Below, piece by piece: positions 1 to 7,176 of a DNA stretch of 7,176 nt. The position numbers and the translations under genes are program-made. The stretch spans positions 1-7,176 of the forward strand of contig RFJV01000716.1 of assembly GCA_003694775.1 (NCBI GenBank). Direction: 5' to 3'. The notes below the pieces were generated by a model that saw only the letters and a program-made list of their open reading frames with translations, searched no databases and had not been told where the DNA came from. Each line of letters opens with the position of its first letter. The first letter of the stretch is position 1. Source of the stretch: Chloroflexota bacterium. GTDB taxonomy: Bacteria > Chloroflexota > Anaerolineae > 4572-78 > J111.

Positions 1-20
1 ATTTTCAGGGGAGGCAATCC

Positions 21-47
21 ATTCGTGTATTCGTGTTGTATTCGCGG
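21..47. repeat. Short degenerate tandem octamer (ATTCGTGT-type)
   Basis: Two perfect adjacent copies of ATTCGTGT (21-28 and 29-36) are followed, after TGT, by a diverged third copy, ATTCGCGG (40-47). This is seen directly. The tract lies in the non-coding leader upstream of the phosphofructokinase gene. Its period resembles that of the repeat tracts at 3997-4109, so the genome may tolerate or spread such short tandem repeats between genes. No function is evident. Confidence 0.5.
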
Positions 48-129
48 ACGGCCAGAAACGCAAAATCCATCAAAAATTTGAAACGCACCCCTTTCGACAC
101 GGACACTTCCCTTCTGCCTTGAATCGTTT

Positions 130-135
130 TATAAT
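130..135 (+). promoter_or_regulatory. Candidate -10 box upstream of the phosphofructokinase gene
   Basis: A perfect TATAAT lies 22 bp upstream of the ATG at 158. No good -35 hexamer is found 16-18 bp further upstream (the best there is TTCCCT at 107-112). A start about 7 bp downstream would leave a leader of only about 16 nt, beginning almost at the Shine-Dalgarno sequence. The box is a plausible sigma-70-type element, but the weak -35 and the very short leader keep confidence low. Confidence 0.3.
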
Positions 136-142
136 GAGACAG

Positions 143-148
143 AGGAGG
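143..148 (+). promoter_or_regulatory. Shine-Dalgarno site for the phosphofructokinase gene
   Basis: A perfect AGGAGG sits 9 nt before the ATG at 158. It fixes that ATG as the translation start. Confidence 0.8.
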
Positions 149-157
149 CAGTAGATT

Positions 158-1288
158 ATGGCAAAATACATCGGTATCCTGACCGCCGGGGGCGACAGCC
201 CCGGTCTGAACGCGGCCATCCGGGCCATCGGCAAGTCGGCCATTGGTACGTATGGGATGCGGGTTATCGGCTTCCGGGACGGCTTCCGGGGATTGATGGA
301 AAACCGTACGGTGCGCCTGGAAGGCGCCGCCCTGTCCGGCATTCTGACCCTGGGGGGGACTATTCTGGGAACCAGCCGCGACAAGCCCCACAAAATGCCG
401 ATGGGCGGCAAATATATGGACATGACCGACGTCATTGTGGACAACTACCATACCCACCACCTCGACGCTCTGGTGTGCCTGGGCGGGGGCGGCACGCAGA
501 AAAACGCCTTCCGGCTGGCCCAGAAGGGGTTGAATATCGTCACCCTGCCCAAAACCATCGATAACGATGTGGCCATGACCGACGTCTCCTTTGGCTTCGA
601 TACCGCCCTGAGCATTGCCACCGAGGCCATCGACCGCCTGCACAGCACTGCCCACAGCCATCACCGCATCATCGTGGTCGAAATTATGGGCCACAATGTG
701 GGCTGGCTGGCCCTGGGCGCGGGCATTGCCGGCGGCGCGGATGTCATCCTGATTCCGGAAATCCCCTACGATGTCAACGTGGTAGCCGAGGCCATCCGCC
801 GGCGGGTGCACGGCGGTAAAAATTTCAGCATTGTCGCCGTGTCTGAGGGGGCAATGTCCAGAGAAGATGCCCAGGCGCTGGAGGAGGCTCGCCGGGCCAA
901 AGAGAAAGCAGAAAAAAACGGCGACAAAAAAGCCCGCAAAAAGGCCGCCGAACGGCTGAAGGCGCTGGAAGCCCAGCGCGGCCAGAGTACCCAGCAGTTG
1001 ACCCACCAGCTAGAAGCGCTGACCGGCCTGGAAACCCGGCTGACCATCCTGGGCCACGTTCAGCGGGGCGGCACGCCTTCCGCCGCAGACCGTCTGCTGG
1101 CGACCCGCCTGGGCACGGCCTGCACTGCCCTCATCAACGAGGGCGTCTACGGGGTCATGGTCGCCGCCCGCGGGGACGGCGCGGAGCCGGTGCCGCTGGA
1201 GCAGGTCGCCGGAAAACGCAAAACCGTGCCCCTGGACCACCCCTGGATTGAAAGCGCCCGCCGGGTGGGGGTCAGCCTGGGGGATTGA
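158..1288 (+). CDS. pfkA: 6-phosphofructokinase, mixed-substrate (ATP/PPi) type
   Basis: This 376-residue protein phosphorylates fructose 6-phosphate to fructose 1,6-bisphosphate in cytosolic glycolysis. Visible PFK motifs are GGDSPGLN (11-18), R74 in the nucleotide-binding loop, PKTIDND (131-137) with catalytic D135, MGH (177-179), E230, and GHVQRGG (299-305) with H300 and R303. The residue matching E. coli G104 is Gly (G112), typical of ATP enzymes, while the residue matching G124 is Lys (K132), typical of PPi enzymes. The Asp matching E. coli D103 is replaced by Gly (G111, in GGGGT). This combination points to the mixed-substrate group III family, so the phosphoryl donor cannot be assigned from sequence. 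Residues about 233-277 form a Lys/Glu/Ala-rich insert, probably helical, that is absent from E. coli PfkA (320 aa). The start is set by AGGAGG at 143-148. The gene converges on pyrK and their 3' ends overlap by 17 bp. The family call is firm; donor and regulation are not. Confidence 0.93.
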   Translation: MAKYIGILTAGGDSPGLNAAIRAIGKSAIGTYGMRVIGFRDGFRGLMENRTVRLEGAALSGILTLGGTILGTSRDKPHKMPMGGKYMDMTDVIVDNYHTHHLDALVCLGGGGTQKNAFRLAQKGLNIVTLPKTIDNDVAMTDVSFGFDTALSIATEAIDRLHSTAHSHHRIIVVEIMGHNVGWLALGAGIAGGADVILIPEIPYDVNVVAEAIRRRVHGGKNFSIVAVSEGAMSREDAQALEEARRAKEKAEKNGDKKARKKAAERLKALEAQRGQSTQQLTHQLEALTGLETRLTILGHVQRGGTPSAADRLLATRLGTACTALINEGVYGVMVAARGDGAEPVPLEQVAGKRKTVPLDHPWIESARRVGVSLGD

Positions 1289-2048
1289 GCACCGGATTCT
1301 GGCCGAACACCGGCCCGTCCAGACAGACCAGCCAGCCTTCGCCCACCTCACAGCTACCGCACAGGCCAATACCACAGCGCATATACGCTTCCCACGCTAA
1401 TTGAACCGCCGCGCCGGCCTGCCGGCACACCTCGTCTACCGCGGCCAGCATGCCCGTGGGGCCGCAGGCGTACACCGCCGGCGGGCTGTCTGCCGCGGCC
1501 AGCAGGTCGACCAGCACCGCTGTCACCACCCCCGCCCGGCCCGCCGACCCGTCCTCCGTGGTCAGATGGGGGCTGATACCCATCTGCTCAAACTCTTCCC
1601 CCAGCAGAAGGTCAGCACCGGTTTTAGCCCCGATGACCACCTCCACCGTGTGGCCGGCGGCTTGTGCCTGCCGGGCCAGAAACAGCAAGGGCGCCGTCCC
1701 ATACCCCCCACCGACCAGCACCAGCTTCTGCCGGCTTCCCTCTGGCGGCAGGGTGAACCCCCGCCCCAGCGGTCCTCTCAGCCACAGCCGGTCGCCGGGA
1801 CGGAGGGCATGCACCGCCTGGCTGAATGCCCCCACCGCGGCCACGGTCAGCCGTACGGGCGACGCGCCGGCCAGGCTGAACGGTTTTTCGCTCAGGCCCG
1901 GAAGCCAGGCCATCACAAACTGGCCGGGCCGGGCCGGCATCTCCTGGTCAAAAAAGAAACTGCACACCGAACGGTTCTCCCGCCGGACTTCCACCAGCCG
2001 GAAAGGCCGGGGCAGGCCGGAGGAGCCGCAGACATCCTTCCGGTTCAT
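1272..2048 (-). CDS. pyrK: Dihydroorotate dehydrogenase electron-transfer subunit PyrK
   Basis: PyrK is the FAD and [2Fe-2S] subunit that passes electrons from the FMN of class 1B PyrD to NAD+. In the 258-residue form, an N-terminal ferredoxin-reductase-like FAD domain carries KPFS at 55-58 (commonly RPFS). A nucleotide-binding domain follows with GGGYGTAP (113-120) and CGP (195-197). A C-terminal cluster motif has C225, C230, C233 and C242, ending in CLDGPVF. The last Cys spacing (x8) is tighter than the roughly 14 residues I recall for Lactococcus PyrK and looks more like compact archaeal-type proteins. I chose the ATG at 2048 over an in-frame GTG at 2057. The ATG forms an ATGA overlap with the pyrD stop and has a G-rich stretch about 10 nt upstream, while the GTG has that stretch directly abutting it. 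PyrK is the last gene of the pyr run, and its 3' end overlaps the convergent phosphofructokinase gene, so no separate terminator fits between them. Confidence 0.93.
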   Translation of the reverse strand: MNRKDVCGSSGLPRPFRLVEVRRENRSVCSFFFDQEMPARPGQFVMAWLPGLSEKPFSLAGASPVRLTVAAVGAFSQAVHALRPGDRLWLRGPLGRGFTLPPEGSRQKLVLVGGGYGTAPLLFLARQAQAAGHTVEVVIGAKTGADLLLGEEFEQMGISPHLTTEDGSAGRAGVVTAVLVDLLAAADSPPAVYACGPTGMLAAVDEVCRQAGAAVQLAWEAYMRCGIGLCGSCEVGEGWLVCLDGPVFGQNPVLNPPG

Positions 2049-2974
2049 CGGTGGCACACCCCCCGTATGGCTTCAACAGACGGGTAGCCGTACTGCTTCA
2101 TCAGGGCGACCAGCTCCCGCCCGATTTCCTCAAATGCCGATACTCCCCGGTAGCATACCGCGGAGCCAACCCCTACCACTGTTGCCCCGGCCATCAGCAT
2201 CTCGGCCGCGTCCCGTCCGGTTGACACGCCCCCCACGCCGATAATGGGAACGGCGACGGCGCGGCGGATTTCGTACACACAGCGCAGGGCAATCGGTTTG
2301 AGGGCCGGGCCGGAAATGCCGCCTACCCGGTTCGACAGCACCGGCCGGCCCGCGGCCGCGTCGATGACCATCCCCGGCATGGTATTGACCGCGGTGATGG
2401 CGTCTGCGCCGGCTTCAACCACCGCGGCGGCAATACGGGCAATATTGGGAACATTGGGGGCCAGTTTGACCGCCACCGGGCAGGTCACCTCCTGCCGGAC
2501 GGCCCCGGTTACAGCCGCGGCGCTGTCCGGCAGGGCGGCAAACGGCGTGCCGAACTCGTCGCTGACATTGGGGCAGGAGATGTTCACTTCCAGCAGGTCT
2601 GGCCCGGCCTGTTGGATTATCCGGGCGACCTGCCGGAATTCCTCCACCGTTCCGGCAAAGATGCTGGCAATCAGCGGGACACCCAATGGCTGGAGCAACC
2701 GGCGGGTGGCCCGCAGGACTTCCACCTCTGCCGCCGCGCCGGGGTTGGTCAGGCCGATGGCGTTTATCAGCCCGCCGCCCCAGTCCAGGGCGGTGGGGTT
2801 GGGATGGCCTTCTCTGGGGCGCAGGCTACAGCTCTTGGCTGTGACCATCCCGGCCCCGGCGCGGGCGGCGCGGGCCATCAGGGCCGGGCTGGTGCCGATG
2901 ATACCGGACGCCAGCACCAGCGGCGACGGCAGATTAAAATCCAGAAAACGGCAGGCCAGCAGAGGGTCGGGCAT
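2045..2974 (-). CDS. pyrD: Dihydroorotate dehydrogenase, class 1B catalytic subunit
   Basis: PyrD oxidises dihydroorotate to orotate using FMN. It is a 309-residue TIM barrel of normal family length. Visible elements are ASG (22-24), K47 in TAKS, the substrate loop NAIGLTNPG (71-79), NISCPN (131-136) with C134 as the class 1 catalytic base, K170, N197, GGISGPAL (218-225) and the phosphate-binding GVGGV (247-251 region). Class 2 enzymes have Ser at the C134 position, so this is class 1. The adjacent pyrK makes it class 1B, NAD+-linked and cytosolic. The ATG at 2974 lies 4 bp after the pyrB stop. The reading frame stays open upstream to 3070, but those extra residues lie inside pyrB and match nothing in the family. 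The Shine-Dalgarno is weak, so translation is probably coupled to pyrB. Its stop overlaps the pyrK start (ATGA, 2045-2048). Confidence 0.95.
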   Translation of the reverse strand: MPDPLLACRFLDFNLPSPLVLASGIIGTSPALMARAARAGAGMVTAKSCSLRPREGHPNPTALDWGGGLINAIGLTNPGAAAEVEVLRATRRLLQPLGVPLIASIFAGTVEEFRQVARIIQQAGPDLLEVNISCPNVSDEFGTPFAALPDSAAAVTGAVRQEVTCPVAVKLAPNVPNIARIAAAVVEAGADAITAVNTMPGMVIDAAAGRPVLSNRVGGISGPALKPIALRCVYEIRRAVAVPIIGVGGVSTGRDAAEMLMAGATVVGVGSAVCYRGVSAFEEIGRELVALMKQYGYPSVEAIRGVCHR

Positions 2975-2978
2975 CGGT

Positions 2979-3977
2979 TCAGGCCCGTCCCAGCACCGCG
3001 GCCAGCAAGGCCATGCGGATGTACATTCCGTTCTGCACCTGCCGGAAGTAAGCGGCGCGGGGGTCGGCATCGACCGCGTAGTGAATCTCTCCCACGCGGG
3101 GCAGGGGGTGCATCACAATCATTTTTTGCTTGGCCCGTGCCATCAGCTCCGGGGTGATTTCGTAGTGGTCTTTGACCTCTTCGTACTGGGCCAGGTCGGA
3201 GAAGCGTTCTTTCTGCACGCGGGTCACGTACAGCACATCCGCATTTTCGATGACATCGGCCACATCGTGGGTTTCGCGCACGTCCAGACCGGCATCGATG
3301 ACCTCGTTCATGATGGTCAGCGGCAGGCGCAGAATTTCCGGCGAGACAAACCGCAGACTGACCTTGTACTGCAGGAGCAGTTTGGTCAGGGAGTGGACGG
3401 TGCGCCCGTAGCGCAGGTCGCCCACCATGGCGATTTTCAGGCCATCGATGGTGCCCAGTTCATCCTGGATGGTGAACAGGTCCAGCAGGGCCTGGGTGGG
3501 GTGCTCGCCGGCCCCGTCTCCGGCATTGATGACCGGCACGCTGGCGTAGTCCGCGGCCAGTTGGGCGGAACCAATTTCCGGGTGGCGGAGGACAATCACG
3601 TCGGCGTACTGCTCCAGGGTGCGGACGGTATCGGCCAGGGTTTCGCCCTTGCTCACCGAGCTGAACTGGACCCCCTGGGTAATGGGGATAACACTGCCGC
3701 CCAAACGTTCCATCGCCGCGATGAACGAGGCGCTGGTGCGGGTGCTGGGTTCGTAGAACAGACAGGCCAGCACGAATCCCTTGAGCAAATCGCTGGCCCC
3801 GACCCGCTTGACCATTGCCCGCATTTCGCGGGCGCGGGTGAAGATGTAGTCCAGCCTGGGCCGGTCAAACTGGGACACCGAGATGACGTCCTGCCCGGTA
3901 AACCCGTTGCCGGTGTGCCGGGGGGCAGGAACATCGTCCAGGTTGAACAGAGGGGTTAAAGTTTTTAGGGTGCTCAT
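2979..3977 (-). CDS. pyrB: Aspartate carbamoyltransferase, CAD-like
   Basis: PyrB condenses carbamoyl phosphate with aspartate to give carbamoyl-aspartate, the committed pyrimidine step. Its 332 residues include the carbamoyl-phosphate loop FYEPSTRTS (74-82), K110 in SVSKGE, R131 in LRHP, GEHPTQ (157-162, H159), [10 protein letters not shown] (184-193), R253 and Q255 in VTRVQKER, and HPLPRV (290-295). Position 82 is Ser where E. coli has Arg56. From memory, animal CAD ATCase also has Ser there and shares SVSQF near the N terminus and the DPRAAYFRQ...[11 protein letters not shown]-terminal block. There is an N-terminal extension of about 25 residues relative to E. coli PyrB. The start is supported by GGAGG 10 nt upstream. 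No pyrI regulatory subunit gene is present, so a catalytic trimer or an association with PyrC is more likely than the E. coli dodecamer (inference). pyrD follows after 4 bp; upstream lies the 111-bp repeat-filled gap to pyrFE. Confidence 0.96.
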   Translation of the reverse strand: MSTLKTLTPLFNLDDVPAPRHTGNGFTGQDVISVSQFDRPRLDYIFTRAREMRAMVKRVGASDLLKGFVLACLFYEPSTRTSASFIAAMERLGGSVIPITQGVQFSSVSKGETLADTVRTLEQYADVIVLRHPEIGSAQLAADYASVPVINAGDGAGEHPTQALLDLFTIQDELGTIDGLKIAMVGDLRYGRTVHSLTKLLLQYKVSLRFVSPEILRLPLTIMNEVIDAGLDVRETHDVADVIENADVLYVTRVQKERFSDLAQYEEVKDHYEITPELMARAKQKMIVMHPLPRVGEIHYAVDADPRAAYFRQVQNGMYIRMALLAAVLGRA

Positions 3978-3987
3978 TGGTTTTATG

Positions 3988-3992
3988 CCTCC
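3988..3992 (-). promoter_or_regulatory. Shine-Dalgarno site of pyrB
   Basis: On the minus strand GGAGG precedes the pyrB ATG (3977) by 10 nt. It supports the long N-terminal form of PyrB. The site immediately borders the tandem-repeat block that begins at 3997. Confidence 0.75.
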
Positions 3993-3996
3993 AAAA

Positions 3997-4036
3997 TAGT
4001 TGGTTAGTTTGAGAGTTTGGGAGTTGGGGAGTTAAT
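3997..4036. repeat. Degenerate tandem octamer, 5 copies
   Basis: On the plus strand five successive 8-bp units are seen: TAGTTGGT, TAGTTTGA, GAGTTTGG, GAGTTGGG, GAGTTAAT. The core AGTT is kept in every unit. The tract sits between the pyrB ribosome-binding site and the next repeat, within the 5' untranslated or intergenic region of pyrB. Confidence 0.75.
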
Positions 4037-4037
4037 T

Positions 4038-4065
4038 TTGAATGTTGAATGTTGAATGTTGAATG
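4038..4065. repeat. Perfect tandem heptamer TTGAATG, 4 copies
   Basis: Four exact, contiguous copies of TTGAATG lie at 4038-4044, 4045-4051, 4052-4058 and 4059-4065. On the pyrB-sense strand the unit reads CATTCAA. Perfect identity between copies suggests recent expansion by slippage. The unit differs from both flanking tracts, so the block is a mosaic of three independent microsatellite-like arrays. Confidence 0.9.
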
Positions 4066-4074
4066 ATAAATTGT

Positions 4075-4109
4075 TCATCCCTCATCCCTCATCCCTCATC
4101 CTTCATCCC
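4075..4109. repeat. Tandem heptamer TCATCCC, 5 copies, overlapping the pyrFE 3' end
   Basis: Units at 4075, 4082, 4089 and 4103 are exact TCATCCC; the unit at 4096 is TCATCCT. On the minus strand the unit is GGGATGA, which contains TGA. The pyrFE stop codon (4089-4091) and its last six codons are made of this repeat. The arrays resemble the short tandemly repeated repetitive (STRR) heptamers described in cyanobacteria; I cannot test homology here. Confidence 0.9.
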
Positions 4110-5503
4110 TTCTCCCCCCTCCACCTCGACACCCTGCTGGCGCAGGACATCCAGAATCTGGCGCAGGGTGAAGGCGGTGCGAAGCTCAATTCCGTGCCGG
4201 TGCAGGGCCTGCCGGGCGCCCTGCTCCCGGTCTACCAGGGCGACCACGTGGCTGACCCGCAGGCCGGCGGCTTGCAGACGGTCGGCGGCTTGCAGAACAC
4301 TGCCGCCGCTGGTCACCAGGTCTTCGATGACCACGACCGTTTCGCCGGGGGCGAAATTCCCTTCGATGGGCTGGGCTGTGCCGTGGTCTTTGATTTCCTT
4401 GCGCGGGTAGATGAGCGGTTTGTTGACCGCCAGCGCCGCGGCCGCGCCGAGGGTGAGGGCGGCGTAGGGGGTGGCGGCCAGCCGGTCGTAGGTCAGGGGG
4501 CGGAGCAGGTCGGCGTAGATGTGGGCCGCGGCCCGCAGAAGGTCGGGCCGGGACATAATGCGGCGCAGGTCGATATACAGGGAGGACTGCCGGCCTGAGG
4601 CCAGGGTAAACCGTCCAAACCGGACACAGCCGACCTGGTGCAACTGCTGGATGAAGTCCGCATAGGCCGGTTCGTCTGCCGGGGGGGTGATGTTCTGCCG
4701 GGCCAGGTTGATTTGCCGGCGCAGGTCGTCCGCCGCGGCGCGGGGGTCCGGGCTGTAAATGATGCTCCGCGAGGCGGGGATAATCAGGCCGCGCCCATCG
4801 GTAGAGAGACCGGCTTGCAGAGCGGCTGACAAACTGCCGCCCTGCGCGCCTACGCCGGGGGCCAGAATCCACCGGTCGGGGGCCAGACGGCGGATGTGGG
4901 CCAGGCGGTCGGGATAGGTCGCGCCGACCACCAGCCCCACCTGCGACGGGTCGCCCCAGGTTTGGGCCTGCCGGGCGGTGTGCTCGAACAGCCGCGGGCC
5001 GGACGGGTCGCCAAATTCCTGCAGTTGCCCGGCAGAGGGGTTGGAGGTGTGGCACAGGACAAAGACGGTTTTGCCGGGATAGGCCAGGAAGGGGCGGATG
5101 CTGTCTGCGCCGAGGTAGGGGCTGAGGGTGACGGCATCGGCCTGCAGGGTGTCGAACACGCCGCGGGCGTAGGCTGTGGCTGTAGAGCCGATGTCGCCCC
5201 GCTTGGCGTCGAGCAGAACGGGGATGTCCGGCGGAACCGCGGCGATGGTTTGCCGGAGCGCGGCCAGCCCCTCCGGACCAAACTGCTCGTAAAAGGCGAT
5301 GTTGGGCTTGTAACAGCACACCAGGTCCGCGGTTTGCTCGATGATGGCCTGTCCCCAGCGGAGCAGGGCCGCGGCAGGGTCTTGGGACAGGTTGGAAAAC
5401 CGGTCCGGGTAGGTGTAGGGGTCCGGGTCCAGCCCGACACAGAGCAGGGAATCGTGGCCGGTGATGGCGTTGGTCAGCTTTTCGATAAAAGAGGCAGATT
5501 TTT

Positions 5504-5507
<4 letters not shown>
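4089..5507 (-). CDS. pyrFE: Bifunctional OMP decarboxylase / orotate phosphoribosyltransferase
   Basis: This 472-residue fusion carries out the last two UMP steps: orotate plus PRPP gives OMP, then OMP is decarboxylated to UMP. Residues 1 to about 272 are an OMP decarboxylase of the subfamily 2 type, with GLDPDP (25-30), K67 in YKPN, the catalytic array DAKRGD (D100, K102, D105), GVGAQGG (218-224) and R247 in ASRSI. Residues from about 278 to 465 are OPRT, with FTLASGRQS (300-308), YPRKEIKDHG (367-376) and the PRPP motif VVVIEDLVTSGGS (391-403). Domain order is PyrF-PyrE, the reverse of animal UMP synthase, but as in cyanobacterial and trypanosomatid fusions (established knowledge). The start has AGGAAAGG 7 nt upstream and overlaps the pyrC stop as ATGA. 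The last six residues (467-472) and the stop are encoded by the TCATCCC repeat, so the tail is probably not part of the fold. Both active sites look intact. Confidence 0.96.
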
Positions 5508-6580
<1,073 letters not shown>

Positions 6581-6652
6581 CGGACTCCTCGTATAAAACA
6601 GCCTTTGTGGGGCGACATTAATGTCGCCCTACGGATTCCTCTTGTAAACAGC
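6581..6652. repeat. Imperfect direct repeat flanking a palindrome upstream of pyrC
   Basis: Two copies lie 51 bp apart, at 6581-6602 and 6632-6652. Read on the minus strand they are GCTGTTT(T), then a diverged A/C/T stretch, then GAGGARTCCG. They match at 18 of 21 positions plus one single-base gap. The pyrC-proximal copy carries the pyrC Shine-Dalgarno (GAGGAG) and ends at the ATG. The distal copy keeps the SD-like GAGGAA without a start codon. The pattern fits a duplication of the pyrC 5' end around an inserted palindrome. Confidence 0.7.
6610..6629. repeat. Perfect 20-bp palindrome
   Basis: The half-site GGGCGACATT is followed directly by its exact reverse complement. Two further base pairs (6607-6608 with 6631-6632) extend it beyond one mismatch. 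In RNA it would form a strong 8-10 bp stem about 30 nt before the pyrC start. It has the look of a REP- or MITE-like interspersed palindrome, but it could also be an operator for a dimeric regulator. Genome copy number would separate these. Confidence 0.8.
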
Positions 6653-6718
6653 ACCGGCGGCACAAAAAACGTCCCGATTCTGTAGGAATCGGGACGTTGA
6701 TTCTCCGCCGATGCTGTT
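6647..6718 (-). other. 72-nt nested double hairpin between purN and pyrC
   Basis: Outer arms AACAGCACCGGCGG (6647-6660) and CCGCCGATGCTGTT (6705-6718) pair over 14 positions. The single mismatch becomes a G-U pair only in a minus-strand transcript. Inside are short unpaired stretches of 7 and 6 nt and then a perfect 13-bp inner stem (6668-6680 with 6686-6698) with a 5-nt loop. The minus-strand bias of both the wobble pair and the U-tract argues that the RNA from purN towards pyrC is the relevant one. No PyrR-binding or other named riboswitch motif was recognised. Confidence 0.7.
6664..6698 (-). terminator. Rho-independent terminator (inner hairpin plus U-tract)
   Basis: On the minus strand AACGTCCCGATTC, loop CTACA and GAATCGGGACGTT form a perfect 13-bp stem. 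The last two T of the stem merge into a run of six T (6664-6669 on the complement). No T-run follows on the plus strand, so it acts leftwards. It would end purN transcripts about 115 nt after the purN stop, or, if a pyr promoter lies at 6782-6810, act as a leader terminator upstream of pyrC. Confidence 0.75.
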
Positions 6719-6781
6719 AAGTGACAGACGGTTTTCGGTTGGTTTCACACTGCTTCCCCCAATGCGGTACACCAAGCAAAT

Positions 6782-6810
6782 ATAATACCCCAGCCGGCGG
6801 GAGGAGGCAA
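6782..6810 (-). promoter_or_regulatory. Candidate promoter for the pyr operon
   Basis: On the minus strand TTGCCT (6805-6810) and TATTAT (6782-6787) are separated by exactly 17 bp; they match the sigma-70 consensus at 4 of 6 and 5 of 6 positions. The element begins just after the purN stop. If used, transcription would start near 6775, leaving a leader of about 195 nt before pyrC that contains the nested hairpin, the direct repeat and the palindrome. No experimental support is possible from sequence alone. Confidence 0.33.
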
Positions 6811-6813
6811 ATT

Positions 6814-7176
6814 TCAGCGACCGGGCGGAACGATTTCTCCGGTGATAAGCCCGCGCACCGTGGCGACCAGCAGGTCGTGCTCTACCTGGTGCACCCGTGT
6901 GGTCAGGCTGTCCAGGGTGTCGTTGGGGTAGATGGGGACCTGCCGGGTTGCCAGCACCGGCCCGCTGTCTACGCCTTCGTCCGGCACCAGGTGCACCATC
7001 ACCCCGGTGTGGTCAATCTGGCCCTGGTGGTAGGCTTCAAAGGCGCGGGCAATGGCCTCAACGCCAGGGAACTGCCCCGGCAGGGCGGGGTGCAGGTTGA
7101 CTACCCGGTTGGGGAACCGGCTCAGGAAGTTCATGGTCAGAATGCGCATCCAGCCGGCCAGAATGACCCAGTCGGG
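6814..7176 (-). CDS. purN: Phosphoribosylglycinamide formyltransferase, 3' part (cut by window edge)
   Basis: PurN transfers a formyl group from 10-formyl-tetrahydrofolate to GAR, giving FGAR in purine synthesis. Only the C-terminal 120 residues are in the window; the frame is open to the right edge and begins P-D-W-V-I-L-A-G-W before MRIL. Key residues are present: N27, H29 in NLHPALPG (27-34, the catalytic Asn-His pair), and D66 in VPDEGVDSGP (64-73), the third catalytic residue. A family typical length near 200 aa implies that roughly 80-90 N-terminal residues lie outside. A methionine at 7149 (MRIL) is internal, not a start. It is transcribed in the same direction as pyrC, but 233 bp and a terminator-like hairpin separate them, so it is probably a separate unit. 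Confidence 0.93.
   Translation of the reverse strand, partial: PDWVILAGWMRILTMNFLSRFPNRVVNLHPALPGQFPGVEAIARAFEAYHQGQIDHTGVMVHLVPDEGVDSGPVLATRQVPIYPNDTLDSLTTRVHQVEHDLLVATVRGLITGEIVPPGR

Noticed and set aside
911..931. In-frame A-AAA-AAC slippery heptamer (913-919) in the phosphofructokinase gene, with further A-runs after it.
   Set aside because: It falls in a Lys/Glu-rich insert where such runs are expected. No downstream stimulatory structure or meaningful -1 product was seen, and the zero frame encodes a complete PFK.
2975..3070. Longer pyrD start giving 32 extra N-terminal residues.
   Set aside because: The extra part lies inside pyrB, has no resemblance to PyrD N termini, and the ATG at 2974 gives the usual family length.
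2244..3959. A 571-codon open frame on the plus strand, antisense to pyrD and pyrB.
   Set aside because: Low-complexity Ala/Arg/Gly/Pro-rich translation without family motifs, lying exactly opposite two well-supported genes; a typical shadow in GC-rich DNA.
3997..4109. Possible CRISPR-like array.
   Set aside because: Units are only 7-8 bp and contiguous with no spacers; these are simple tandem repeats.
6719..6780. Minus-strand stretch with GGGGGAAGC and GUGUGAAACC, faintly like the core of a cobalamin riboswitch.
   Set aside because: The diagnostic B12 box (GCCAGGAGACCUGCC-like) and proper surrounding stems are missing, and the downstream pyr genes have no B12 link.
6781..6807. Plus-strand TATAAT followed by AGGAGG, suggesting a rightward gene start.
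   Set aside because: No ATG, GTG or TTG lies at a usable distance after AGGAGG and the region beyond is the end of purN on the other strand. The AT-rich box fits better as part of a minus-strand promoter.

Overview
The window is GC-rich, densely packed chromosomal DNA. It carries most of a de novo pyrimidine (UMP) biosynthesis cluster on the minus strand, a 6-phosphofructokinase gene on the plus strand and the 3' part of a purN gene at the right edge. No phage, transposase, CRISPR or toxin-antitoxin gene is visible. The likely source is a Chloroflexota-type bacterium (possibly Anaerolineae/Caldilineae-like). This is an inference from the OMPDC-OPRT fusion, the class 1B PyrD plus PyrK pair, an unusual PFK and several short tandem repeat tracts of 7-8 bp between genes. 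It is not proven, and Cyanobacteria share some of these traits.

Layout, left to right. Bases 1-157 are a non-coding leader with a degenerate octamer repeat, a TATAAT box and a good Shine-Dalgarno site. Bases 158-1288 (+) encode a phosphofructokinase. It converges on, and overlaps by 17 bp, the end of pyrK (1272-2048, -). Next come pyrD (2045-2974, -) and pyrB (2979-3977, -). A 111-bp gap follows, filled by three different tandem repeat tracts. Beyond it lie the fused pyrF-pyrE gene (4089-5507, -) and pyrC (5504-6580, -). Bases 6581-6813 are non-coding and rich in inverted and direct repeats. The 3' part of purN (6814-7176, -) runs off the right edge.

Transcription of the pyr genes runs right to left: pyrC, pyrFE, [repeats], pyrB, pyrD, pyrK. 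The pyrC/pyrFE and pyrD/pyrK junctions are ATGA stop-start overlaps, and pyrB/pyrD are 4 bp apart, which suggests translational coupling. In pathway order PyrB makes carbamoyl-aspartate, PyrC closes it to dihydroorotate, PyrD/PyrK oxidise it to orotate with NAD+, and PyrFE adds ribose-phosphate and decarboxylates to UMP. Only carbamoyl-phosphate synthetase (carAB) is absent here; no pyrI or pyrR is visible.

The points most worth a second look are: (i) PyrB and PyrC both look strikingly like the ATCase and DHOase domains of animal CAD; (ii) a 72-nt nested double hairpin with a U-tract lies between purN and pyrC and could be the purN terminator or a pyr leader element; (iii) a palindrome in front of pyrC is flanked by an imperfect direct repeat carrying the ribosome-binding site; (iv) clustered 7-8-mer tandem repeats supply the last codons and stop of pyrFE; and (v) the PFK has mixed ATP/PPi signature residues and a charged insert. 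I see no convincing wholly new system; most of the window is a well-defined housekeeping pathway with unusual variants.
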